A stretch of 64,000 nt of DNA from Stercorarius parasiticus (taxonomy: Eukaryota; Chordata; Aves; Charadriiformes; Stercorariidae), in NCBI GenBank assembly GCA_013396915.1, contig VWZL01000442.1:233810-297809 (forward strand). Direction: 5' to 3'. This document shows positions 53,886 to 64,000 of the stretch, in pieces. The translations under genes were made by a program, and so were the position numbers. The notes under the pieces were generated by a model. The model made no database searches. It was not told the origin of the DNA and worked only from the letters and a program-made list of their open reading frames with translations. Positions within the stretch are counted from its first letter, which is position 1, and the number at the start of each line of letters is the position of its first letter.

Positions 53886-54379
53886 AAATGCTGAATTACA
53901 TAAACTTTTTATGTTCTTACTTAGGAAAGTACAGCACTTACCATTACATGTTACTTTAAAAATGGAAGCCTCACAGTAGAAGGCTGTTGGATACCAGTGC
54001 AGACATATCACAGATCACGACGTCAAAGACTGCTGCAAGGTGTGCACTGTTGTGTCTTTGTCAAATATATAAAAGAAACAATGGAAATCAGATAGGGCTA
54101 AGTATGCTTTAGTCTAGGTGTCAGATAATGAAGTTTTGCACTGGATTTTCCATGGCATGTTATTCCTTCTAGAGTCTGTGGTCTAGCCTGGAGGACTGAT
54201 GTGTGATTATAATTACAGCCCATAAGAAATGGTTTCAAGTTTGTAATCTAGCTTGCTTTGTATTTGTTATTTTGCAGCTTTAATTTTCAGGGACTGTGTG
54301 TTTCCAGTGACTGTTACACGTAGCATAAATTACATAGGTGGAAGAGAGACACACTGTCAGTGCTCCGTGAAGAGTAATT

Positions 54380-54520
54380 TGCCTGGTATGGGCTCACAAT
54401 GCATTATCTTACAATGCTATAATTAATCAAGCGCCTTTTAGCAAGTTAGTGTCAGCTGCAGAGCAAAAGACTTTTGTCAAATCATGACTCGCTAATCTTC
54501 ATTAGTTATATAAAAACCTT
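54380..54520. promoter_or_regulatory. Candidate conserved noncoding element
   Basis: The stretch holds several motifs that look like transcription-factor sites in a compact run. ATAATTAATCAAGCG at 54418 is homeobox-like and carries a CpG, GTCAGCTGCAG is E-box-like, and ATGACTCGC is followed by another TAAT core. Such composition is typical of deeply conserved enhancers, but conservation has not been tested. The boundaries are arbitrary. Confidence 0.25.
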
Positions 54521-57500
54521 TAAAATTGCAGGGGCAGACTCACATTACTTAAACAACATCAGTTCTACCCCCATGTGCACCTACTCAGCTGCGAAGACCT
54601 ATTCACTTCCAGAAATAAGTACTTTGCAGTATTAGCAGAAGATTCATAACCTAGTCCCTTAATTCTCAGCTTTTTGTTCTGAAATGTATGATTGCTCACA
54701 AATTACAAATTTTACTTTTCTTGTTTCAGAATATCTGTTTATTGGTGCAGAACGGTAAATTAATGACAGATGTAATTAGAAGAAATATACCTCTTATTTA
54801 CAAGAAAAAAATGGCTTCATGAATCACCCATAATTTAAATTACTGCACAGTGTACAATAATAGTTACTGAAGTCTGACTTCAGCTCAGTATACAACAGAT
54901 TGTATCTGGCCTGGTGTATGTTCCTCCACAGCAAACAAGGGAGGGGTACTGTCAGCAGATACGTAGCTGTGAAGATCACTCAACACCAAATCTTTAATTC
55001 CCCTGACACGAAGGCAGCAGAATCATAAGTGCAAACAGATTCTACAACTGTGGTAGCCAACACATCTGAAAGAGGTGCACAAGAGATAAAAAACTGTACT
55101 AGAAAAATGACTGCCACTGTGACTGTGTCCTTCTTTTCTTGGACAAAGAGAAGCACCAATCAAACTGCAACTCTGAGTCACAGCTTAGTCTTTGCTCTCT
55201 CTTTGATTTTGGACACTTTAATTTTCTCATGCACAAATAAAAGCACCTCGAGGGGATCCAACAGCCATATTAAGGCCTCTTTATGAGAAGAAGTGTTCAA
55301 GATTCTGAAAACATGATCTTCTGAGGAATATTAAATTGGATCTCAAGAACAGAGATGTATGAAATCAGAAGATATTTTCAAAAACTTTTATCAGTAATTT
55401 TCTCTGGTTACCAGTTAATCACTAGAAGAATGTCTCATTTTTTCTTTCCAAGTGCACTCTAACAGGACAAAGAAAAAAAAAAAGAAGGGCAGTGTACTGT
55501 GTGAAGAGGAAAATAAAAGAATTAAATCACAGTGACGTGAATGTATCTATTATTTGTGTTTTCTTATTCGCCTATACACATCTGTGATAGCTCTCTCATT
55601 TTAATGAGCTTCATATTCTCTGTTGGATCATATATACAGAGTCATCGACAGGATTTTTCCAGTGCAGTACATTGTTCACTTGCAAGAAGTCTGAAGAGTG
55701 GCACTCAGCTCACCTGTGGGTTAGGATCAGGGAATGACCAGGGTAGAAGGAGGTCTCTGGTACTTTGCCTATGGAAAGATGGACTGTAACCTAGAATTGC
55801 CTTTCTGCACCCATTTCAGACTCGCCCTAGTGTTGTGTGGTTGAATGTGAGCGTGCCTGGGAGCTTCCCTCGCTGTTTTTGTGGATGTGATACTGCAGCT
55901 CAATGACACCAGAAATGCTATGGAAGCTCTAGCTGCATTGAAGATGACTGGGCATTTTTTAACAGGATTTTCACATAAATATTTCAGTGAAAAAGTTCAA
56001 GTCACCCATTCTAACAACAACAGCAGCAACATCAGAAGGAGCTGAACATCACAATGCAATTCATAAATACTGTACAAAGGCATTTTCTTTCTGTAAATAA
56101 AAAGTAACCCATGTCTATCCTGAAAATCTAGTCACCAGATGTCAACTAAAAGGAGCCCAAGTTTAATTCCTTTCTTATATGCTTTTAAGACAAGTGTCTA
56201 GATCATAGTTTACAATGTCTGCAGTACCAATCTGTAGTTTTATCAAGTCTCCATGCCAGTGGTTGGTGAAGAGAGAAAGGAAGAATTGAGTGAAAGAAAA
56301 AATGGGGTTGGGGAGGAAACGGCGTTAGTATTCCTAAGGCATCACAGTCATCCCATCAAGAGAGAGCCCTCCAGAGATCACAACCTTGGTATATTTATTT
56401 TCTGCAAGTTTATATGTTGCAAATTGAGGTAGAGCAGAATTAAGTACTAGGGCAAGACAGGTTAGCAAAAAGGGCATAGGCCATCACTGACAGAAAACAT
56501 ATAGAACATTTTCAACCTCTCTTCCTCTTCCCTTGTTTCTGAGAAGAGAATGTATTTGAATTTCTATGTTCAGTTTACAGTCTAGAGAGCATATGAGCAC
56601 AGATTAGTGGGCATTTTTTTCTCTTGCCTCTCTTGCAATATTGAACACTTTTCTGAGAGTTTTTTTGCATCAGCAAACAATCATGGTATGTATCTTAATA
56701 CAGGGTAATTAAACAATTGATGCAGGCATTTTCATGACATAACATCTGTACTCTTCTTTGTTTTACTAACAGTTTGCTTGTTTCTCTTTTCTTTTTTTTT
56801 TAACTAGTCGTGGCAACACATGGTGTCTCAGTTTCTTTGTACTTTTTGTCAGATGACTAAATGCAGAAAACTGTCTGTGGTATAATGTCAGTGTAAATTC
56901 CAGAGTATATTTAGAAAATAGATTGTTCACTTTTTTCATTGAGAAAAATCTACAGGAGGAAAGAGAATGGAATTACAAAGTATCTGGTGAAGAACTGTAT
57001 TTGCATTCAAGTTATGGAGCTAATGTGATTTCATATACAAGAGATAAAACACAATAGTTAAAAAAAAAGCTCATATGATGTAACAAATAATGTAAAGTTA
57101 CTTGTGAGTTGCATGGTTCTTTTAATTTTTTCTGTCTATAAAGGGTTTGTTTTGTGTACAAAGCACATCACAAATGGCTTGTAGTATCTGGATGTATGCA
57201 GTAGTATTTAATTTCTGATGTCAGAACTAAAAACTATGGCAATCATGGGAAATGTGTCCCTGATCCTGTGATTCTGTGATCAAGTCTTTTGGAAATCTTC
57301 ATCCTCTTGCAAATACATGTCTAACTTTTCTGACTGTGGATTGTTGGCTTTTTGGTGCTTTTTTTTTTTCCATCCATGATACAGAGGTAATGAGTATATG
57401 CTAGCCTCACAGCTGTTGTAGATAATTGATGTGTACTCAATTTGGAAAGTCTGATGTATTTAGTATTACGTTCTCTGAGGCTGGGAGAATCACATTTTTT

Positions 57501-58670
57501 CAAAATGTATCACGGGTAGTGATTGCCCACTTTATGATACAGTAATAGTATGTGGCACATGACATCATTGCTGAAACATTTTAAATTCTGCCCTGAAGTT
57601 TTCCAGTATGTTGATGACGTCTATGTTCTTTCACTGTAGGTATTAGTAAAAAGATACTGACAATTCTATCTCAGTAGAAGAAAAATCAATGCAAAAGCAA
57701 TATAATTTATAGACCTCTTCTCAATTAGATAATTTGCTGCACTCAGAAAACTCGGTAGCACTGATTTAGACAGGAAATGAAACTGAAATCCCATGTCACT
57801 AGATTAAGACTATACACTTTGCTCACAGGATACTCTTAGGATCAGCTTTAATTTTCCACGTACTCTGATGAAACAGTCTGCATCATCCCTCACCTGCGTA
57901 TAAACTACCTTTGTATTTTATCAAGCTGAGCTGTAATAGTACACTGTACCACAATGTCTGCCGTTCTCTTTTGCTCTTTTGACTCAGTTCACCCACAGAT
58001 GGTTGCTAGGAAGGACTTGCCTGTGTAGGAGACTGAAGATCTACCTCTTATGGCCCCTTACCCTTCTGCAGAGATTTTAATTTTGCTCTTGTCCTTTCCT
58101 TGCTGTAGCTTCCATTCCTACTAAATCAGAAAAATAAGCGATTTTTCTTTTTTTTACTTTCCCACTTTGTCTTTACTCCATAAACACTGGCCTTGGAAAA
58201 GGACTTTTGAGAGGTTAATGCTATGGGAGCTCCTTCTGTGTAGAGTGACAGTAATATTAATTTTATTCATAACAGAGCACACATTGCAGAAAGCTGGAAG
58301 TTTTAATTGAGATTAGATCAACTCAGAAACTGAAAAGTGTCAACCAATTACACAGGAACATTTTTTTCAGTATTGAATGCCCTGGCTTTGGGATGAATAT
58401 CTTTTGTGTCTTGAAATTGTACATCTTATGTTTATATAAGATCCTTCAGAAAGTCTAAACCCCTTTACTGATTCTCATTCAGAACTATATCTACAGTACT
58501 CACACTGAGAGAATCTCATGAAAACATACTTGCTGCATGCTCTAAAAAGATGCACTCACCTTCAAAGAGGAGGTGAGTTTAACAGAGCACGGCAGAAATG
58601 TGTGGATTTAGAAGAATGTCTAAACATATCTTGGTGTTGCAGAAGCAGCTTTCTGGTACTTGGATGACAA

Positions 58671-59412
58671 TGGAATGTCCTGGTTTGAGGTAAAACAGAA
58701 CCAACTTTCCATTCAGTAATTTTACTTCTTAGCCAAGCCTCTTCTAACTGTCTGAAATTAACAGCATGTTGTGCTGAAAACAGTTCGTTCTCAGAGTGAT
58801 AAGACCAACGTTTACAATTAGTGACACGGAATGGTACGCAGAGAGGCTCTTGCTTATACTTATTGCTATAACAACCAAGGTCAGCTAATTTCATTATTTG
58901 CCCCGTTGGAGGTTAGAAATGGAAAAGCATAGAGGGGTCCCACGTGCAGGGAGGAGCTGACAGGACAGGTGACCCAAAACTGACCAACAGGGGTATTCCA
59001 TCCCATCTGCCTCATGCTCAGTATAAAAGATGAGAGATCAAAGGGTCAGCTCTCTTTCTTCGATGGCTGACATCCGAGAAGGACCCTGTCTTTTCATCCG
59101 CCTTTTATCCCAATTCGTGTGTTACTGATTCCATCTGTGGAAACCAGTTCCCAACCATCACTGAGTCCAGTCTGGGACTTCCCCAGTGCCTGACAGTGAT
59201 GTTATCCTGGGAGCTTAATACAGGTTTGTATATACTGTATCTATTTCATTATTTTCCTTTTTATTTTACAATTAATATTTCATTAAAGTAGTTTAGTTTT
59301 TTCTAAACTCATAAATCTCTTTATGTCTCCTCCTTCTCTCCTTGTGTGAGAGGTGGCAGGAGAGCATCTGTCGCTGGCCATTGGCCAGTTTGTCCAAAAC
59401 CACCACATGGAA
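58671..59412 (+). mobile_element. Solo LTR of an endogenous retrovirus with 5-bp target-site duplication
   Basis: The LTR runs 58676-59407 (732 bp), starting TGTCCTGG and ending CCACCACA. It is flanked by TGGAA at 58671-58675 and 59408-59412. It is the same family as the minus-strand LTR at 14047-14605, matching around the TATA box, the segment GGGACTTCCCCAGTGC and the 3' end. It carries about 130 bp of extra U3 sequence (roughly 58715-58845) and about 40 bp more near 59090-59150. No internal viral genes flank it. A 5-bp duplication suggests an ERVL-type origin (inference). Confidence 0.88.
59022..59028 (+). promoter_or_regulatory. LTR TATA box
   Basis: TATAAAA within CTCAGTATAAAAGATG, in the U3 part of the plus-strand LTR and at the same place as the TATA box of the minus-strand copy. 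It would direct transcription rightwards. An ATTAAA at 59282-59287 could serve as the polyadenylation signal. Activity is unknown. Confidence 0.6.
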
Positions 59413-62400
59413 TTAAACATGTCATCCTCAGTGGTGCCATCTTCTCAATGTCTTTGTAACTGTAGATTTACAGGGAGGGAGTATATTTTTAGTTAAATTG
59501 TCCAGCAAGGTAGAAAGAAGCAGGTGTGCCTTTGAGCACAATCCCTATACCAATGCCACACACAAACTCTAGTTTCATATTTATGTGATTTAACTGTTCC
59601 TGTGCTTTCTACTTACACTTATAGCATGCTCAGTCTTAAATAATCTTCAACCCTTTCTCACAACTACTGTGGATAAAATAAAACAACTTCATAGTAAATT
59701 TGAGTCAACTAGATATACTTACAGGTACAAGGAAGACAGTATAGAGCTAAAGAAAAGGAAGACTGAGAAAATCCTCTTTAAGTACAATCATGTCAAAACT
59801 CAGCTTGGATAGCAAATATCCAACCTGCCACTGTTGGTCAAGGTCATTGTCTTCACAGATTAAATATGTATTATTAGAAAAGGTCTTTTAAAAACTAAAT
59901 GTATGGCTTGCTAAAATAGTAAAAATAAAGAGAAAATTCCAGTAATGCAGGAAGTCGAAAGTGAAATAGTTTTTGAGAATTGTAAATATTTTATATTCCA
60001 AGCTCATATAAGAAAAAAACAACAGCAAGAATGCCACACAAAGAACAAAACACTGAATAGCTTATCTATCTATCTTCTATCTGATATAATTTAACCATTC
60101 TGTTATAAAGCTAAGAGCTAAAGTAAAGCAAAATAAATTACTATATTTAAATATCCTTTGTTGACATTGTCTGCAAATCAATACCTTGGCACTGCAAAGT
60201 AAAGAGCACTTCAAATTCCCTTGGTTTCACCATGACTAAAAATTAGCTCCCGCTCACATCAGTGGTTGCCAGTGATTAAATATTTTCATACAGAGTTCTT
60301 GGAACTAGCCAAACCTGAGGCTGAGCTCTGCACCAAGGTGAAATTGTCTCCATCAGATTGTCTAAACAGGGAGCTATACAATCTGTCCCTTGTGAGACTT
60401 TGGAGAATTTGCCTACACGTCCAAGACAGATTTGTGTGTTTTCATATAAATTTGATTTATCCAAAAAAGCAGCTTTCAAGAGCTATACCACATCAAATGA
60501 CTGCTTTGAGAACTCCTAACTGTTTCTGTCAGCTCTAGGGCATTTATAAGCCTGGGTGTTGTTGCATCTGAAGGAGCGTCTGTAGATTGGAAACAATATT
60601 TTATTGATTTTTGATTCGGGCTTGCTTATGGGGTCTTATGAGATGGAAAGCTTTAGTTTTTAGCGCTGAAACTAGGAGTGATACTGCTTTCTTGTAAGTG
60701 TAATTAAAAAGCTAGGAGGATTAATGCAGATATTCAAAAGATATTGTGAGCATCACATAAGCTTTGAATGTTAATATAGATGGGGAGACAGAGACTCATG
60801 GGCAGCAGATCAAGCTCCATCTGGTTTATTTCAAAACGGAGATTCTCAGTGATGCAGGCAATTGTATTTTAATGGTGGAAAGATATTTCCTCCAAACAAA
60901 TTAGGGAGAGTGGATGACATATTGGTTATGAAAAGTAACTCTTCTGGAAAGTGTAGGATGTCATATGAGCAATAAAAAAATCCCAATCTGATCGGCTGTG
61001 GCATTAGACATACTGTTATCATCATAAAATGTAGTTACACTTAGTGTGGTGGAAACTACAGGAAAGTTTAATCTCTACAAGAAGGTTTATGAAGAGTTTC
61101 TCTAGTAAATTCATATCATGCTTAATTTCCTGGAGGAGAATAACTAAAAATGTAATTCTTTTGCCGAACCCTTTTCCCATATTCTACCTTAATTTTTGTA
61201 TTTCTGATTTTCTGTTTAATAAGAAGATATCATTTAAAGATTATAGAAGAAATACAAAACATTTTTTCAGGTAAATACAAAGCAAAATATTTTTATTTTG
61301 CTAGCTAGCTTTGGTCAATATCTGCTTTTTTCAGTAACTGTAAACAGTCAAAACCAAAATCAAATATAATCTATGTTCAGTTGCCATTCTCTGTCTTAAG
61401 TACAATATTTCTTCATTGACTTGTGGGATATTGACACAATGGCTGTTGCAACGCTATTTCACATTGACTACGTTTGAGTGAATGATTTACAAGGAATACA
61501 GCATTCCTCAGAGTTACTTTCTGCACTTCCCTAACACGTCCAGATCCCTGTCTCTCAGATGTATTTTTCATCTGAATACATTTCAATATATACATACACA
61601 ATTGAGCACCTTCACTTTGAATTAGTCATTGAAAGTTGACCTGCAGTTTTTCCTGAAGCCTTTTAGAGACCAGGCTTAAAGCTGCAATGTGTTCATTACA
61701 TGGGAGCATTTACTTGTTAACTGATCAATATTTTTGTCTTAGATTTTTCATTAATCCAACTCTGTAAAGCACAGGTTTCTAATTAAATGTAGAACAGCAC
61801 TTTCCCACTTAAATCTTGTGGAAATTGTGTTTATTTGTTATGAATTTGATGTGCCAAATGTTTGGGAAGCACCCGAAGGATCAAACTCAAGGACCTACTT
61901 AGATTCAAAGACCTACCCTGCCATCAGTCAGTCCAAAGGCAGTAGGTGTTTGACATGTGTATATTCCATGAAATAGGTCCCCAGATGGAAAATACAGTAA
62001 TTTAGCCATTGAATTCAGGGAATGATATCTCTATTTTTCATGTTTCTCATGATGGAGCTAAAACTATTGTCACTCAGAAGCATTTGTTTCTTCCATCAAA
62101 TCTAATACAGCTCTAGACCTCCATTCTATGCATTAAACAAGTTAAAATGTTGGGGTAAGCCAGGATGACAGTGCAAATTGGGCATTGCTTAATAGCTGGA
62201 AACTTGGAAGTGAGTATCAGAAAGAGGTGGTGATAGAAAAATTGGTGTTCAGAGTGATACTAGTTCTTTATTCTCACCACCAATCTTCAGGTAAAAGACA
62301 GGGGCATTTAATGAAAAAGCATTCCTCACTTGCCTGCTTTTAGCCTGAAGCAAAACCTCAAGACAATGTCAAGCCAGCATTCACTGTTGATGCAAAATTG

Positions 62401-63009
62401 CTAATCTCCTTTCTTTCTGCCATTAAAACAGAACAGATTTGCAGCTATCTATGGGGGAAAGCAATGCCTTTCAAGAAATTCCTCTTTTCATAGATTTGAT
62501 GAGTACTCTCCATAAGAGAGACAAAGCTACCAGAATTCCAGCAAAGCACTCTACGAAGAGCTACTACTTTTGATTTTCTACAATATGCTTCCATAGTGCT
62601 TAACAGAAAATTGTCTTGTTTTGTTACGTCGGTAAGTCCTTCCTTCAAGTAGTAAGATGCTACAACCGTATTCTTCACAGGTATAAAAATATTTACACTA
62701 CTCAAATCTTTAAAAACAAATTCTAGTTATAAACATGTCTGTTTTAATAGCATTGGCCTTTGACTCCACTAGCCTTCAATTTACATTTCCTTCCCAAGTT
62801 TCACAAGAGCCACAAGCTGCCTTCATGTTCATACTAGTTGGTTTATTTCTACCAGCTGATCATCTTCCTGAAGTATGAACAAAATGGACTAATTACTTAA
62901 AGGAATACATATTGATAGAGAGAAAAAAAAAACAAACAAACCCAAAACTTTAAAGAAATAATTTGCTTACCAACTGTAGACTGACACTTTCTCCAGGCTT
63001 GTCTAGAAT
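59413..63009. other. Unique AT-rich noncoding sequence
   Basis: A short CTAT repeat lies at about 60063-60074 and an A/C-rich stretch at about 62923-62947. No exon, RNA gene or transposon was recognised. The minus-strand open frame 62445-62705 and plus-strand 60266-60538 have no identifiable domain. Confidence 0.5.
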
Positions 63010-63085
63010 CACTGAATCATAGAATCTTCTACGTTAAAAGGGACCTAAAAGATCATTGAGACCATCAAACCTGACCCTGAAAAGA
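63010..63085 (-). mobile_element. CR1 LINE 3' tail, minus strand, joined to an inverted CR1 5' part
   Basis: The start reads CACTGAAT then CATAGAAT (63010-63025), the inverted CR1 octamers, the first with mismatches. It continues for about 60 bases of the inverted 3' untranslated region (TCTTCTACGTT, then AAAGATCATTGAG). At about 63085-63095 the sequence switches to CR1 ORF1 on the opposite strand. It is either a very short separate insertion or the sense 3' end of an element with an inverted 5' segment. Confidence 0.8.
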
Positions 63086-63096
63086 AAAATTGAAGG

Positions 63097-63601
63097 GTCA
63101 TTGTTGTAGGTGACTCCCTGCTGAGGGGAGCAGAGGGCCCGATACGCAGGCCAAACCCGCTTTATAGAGAGGTCTGCTGTCTCCCTGGTGCCCGGGTAAA
63201 GGATGTCATAGGTAAACTTCCCACCCTTGTGAGTCCTTCAGATTACTACCCGCTTCTGGTCTTTCAGGTGGGAAGTGATGAGGTAGCAATGAGAGGCTCA
63301 CAACCATTTAAAAGAGATTTCAGGGCCTTAGGGCAACTGGTAAAGGGATCAGGAGCTCAAGTTGTGTTCTACTCCATCCCTCTGACATCAGCAATGGATG
63401 AGGGAGTATATAGGAGGAGTCAACAGGGTCAATTCATGGCTCTGGGACTGGTGTCGTCGACAGGGCTTTGGATTTTACGATCACGGCCTTGTATATGAGG
63501 CACCAGAGCTGCGAGCAGCTAATGGGATGCACTTATCCCAGAGTGGGAAAAGGATTCTGGGGCAGGAGTTGGCAGGGCTCATTGATAGGGCTTTAAACTA
63601 G
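63097..63601 (+). pseudogene. CR1 ORF1 esterase domain (SGNH type), frameshifted
   Basis: ORF1 of CR1 carries a C-terminal SGNH/GDSL-type esterase whose role in retrotransposition is not settled. Here the block I motif VVGDSLLRG is present with GDS at 63109-63117, and a VFQVGSDEV segment follows. A frameshift around 63400-63440 moves the rest to another frame, with WCRRQGFGFYDHG and then NGMHLSQSGKR. The block V His is at 63530-63532, but the position three residues before it is Asn (63521-63523), where the family has Asp (DxxH). The N-terminal part is missing. It is therefore probably inactive even apart from the frameshift. Confidence 0.8.
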
Positions 63602-63603
63602 AT

Positions 63604-63990
63604 TTGAAGGGGGAAGGGGTCAATAATTTCATGCTTGCCTGTGACAAACAGTGGGGCAGCACATCAGGGGCAGAGGGATGGAGTCCTAGTAAGGGCTCTC
63701 AACTTGTTGCCCTGAGGCAAGCCGGAGACGATGCACTGGGACACCCCAAGGGAATCAAGGGGGATTCGCACAAGAGGGTGACACGGCCAGCCCAGCTGAA
63801 GTGCCTCTACGCGAATGCACGCAGCTTGGGCAATAAACAGGAGGAATTAAGGGCCACTGTGCTGCTGGAAAGCCATGACATAGTGGCTATTACTGAAACT
63901 TGGTGGGATGATTCCCATGGCTGGAATGTAGGGATAGACGAATACAAGCTCTTTAGGAAGATGTTGCCCTATACATTAGTGACCAGCTAG
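63604..63990 (+). pseudogene. CR1 ORF2 N-terminal endonuclease fragment
   Basis: This is the start of the AP-endonuclease-like domain that nicks the target DNA. Visible motifs are the N-containing motif YANARSLGNK (Asn at 63814-63816) and ITETWWD, with the catalytic Glu at 63895-63897. The first 60 or so codons are spacer-like between ORF1 and ORF2, so the true ORF2 start lies inside this frame, perhaps near 63790. A deletion near 63961 breaks the frame after LFRK, and it ends at a stop at 63988-63990. Confidence 0.8.
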
Positions 63991-64000
63991 AATTGATGGA

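Larger units (their letters stand above)
53287..58670. other. Unique AT-rich noncoding sequence
   Basis: Contains a G/T-rich low-complexity tract (53802-53885) and a candidate conserved element (about 54380-54520), both listed separately, and several A- and T-runs. No exon, RNA gene or transposon was recognised. Open frames, such as plus 55029-55286, have no identifiable domain. Confidence 0.5.
63090..64000 (+). mobile_element. CR1 LINE 5' part: end of ORF1 and start of ORF2, runs off the window
   Basis: This holds a part of CR1 seen nowhere else in the window. ORF1 codes for the esterase domain up to a natural stop at 63599-63601. After a spacer, ORF2 begins with the apurinic-type endonuclease (YANARSLGNKQEEL, then ITETWWD). 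Near 63961 a short deletion shifts the frame, and the downstream words ALYISDQLEL-like continue out of frame to the window edge. It is clearly a CR1 copy and looks younger than the one at 5655. Continuation to the right is expected but unseen. Confidence 0.88.

Noticed and set aside
57259..57284. TGTGATTCTGTGATC, resembling a CR1 octamer tail
   Set aside because: No CR1 3' untranslated sequence precedes or follows it on either strand; a short chance match is more likely.
1..64000. CRISPR arrays, operons, ribosome binding sites, phage or plasmid features
   Set aside because: No regularly spaced repeats and no dense coding. The repeats are vertebrate retroelements, so prokaryotic feature types do not apply.

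Overview
The window reads as an AT-rich, gene-poor stretch of a bird nuclear chromosome. The main evidence is its interspersed repeats. Eight separate stretches belong to the CR1 family of non-LTR retrotransposons, and most of them end in the 3' octamer ATTCTATG or ATTCTGTG, which is typical of avian CR1. CR1 also occurs in crocodilians and turtles, so 'bird' is an inference; I cannot name the lineage. There are also two solo LTRs of one endogenous-retrovirus family, each with a perfect 5-bp target-site duplication. I see no convincing host protein-coding exon, rRNA or tRNA. Most open reading frames away from the repeats are short, unrelated to each other and of a size expected by chance.

Layout. 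1-5654 is unique AT-rich sequence with a G-quadruplex-type motif near 3.5 kb. 5655-6365 is an old CR1 on the minus strand. 6366-14041 is unique. 14047-14605 is a minus-strand solo LTR. About 15797-16600 may be a second, different LTR-like element. 17022-17223 is a CR1 tail (+), and 19905-20517 a longer CR1 3' part (+) with a 174-codon open frame. 24538-24745 is a short CR1 tail (-). 27350-29622 is the longest CR1 (+), covering the late endonuclease-RT linker, the reverse transcriptase and the C-terminus. It contains a 199-bp exact repeat split by a single N, probably an assembly fault. 34400-35465 is another CR1 (+) with the FADD motif intact. 36921-37354 is a CR1 (+) whose 5' end abuts a poly-T run. 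37355-52744 is mostly unique and holds a strong G-quadruplex motif and one possible conserved noncoding element. 52745-53286 is CR1 (-). A second candidate conserved element lies near 54.4 kb. 58676-59407 is the plus-strand solo LTR. 63010 to the window end holds a CR1 3' tail on the minus strand joined head-on to a CR1 5' part on the plus strand. That 5' part encodes the end of the ORF1 esterase and the start of the ORF2 endonuclease.

Nothing here forms an operon or pathway. The coding capacity is retroelement machinery: the ORF1 SGNH-type esterase and ORF2 endonuclease/reverse transcriptase. It is broken by frameshifts, deletions and 5' truncation in every copy. I found no clear sign of a previously undescribed system. 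The points most worth checking are the inverted CR1 junction at the right edge, the N-flanked duplication, the pair of structurally different solo LTRs, the 16-bp CR1-derived repeat at 34.36 kb, and the two candidate conserved noncoding elements.
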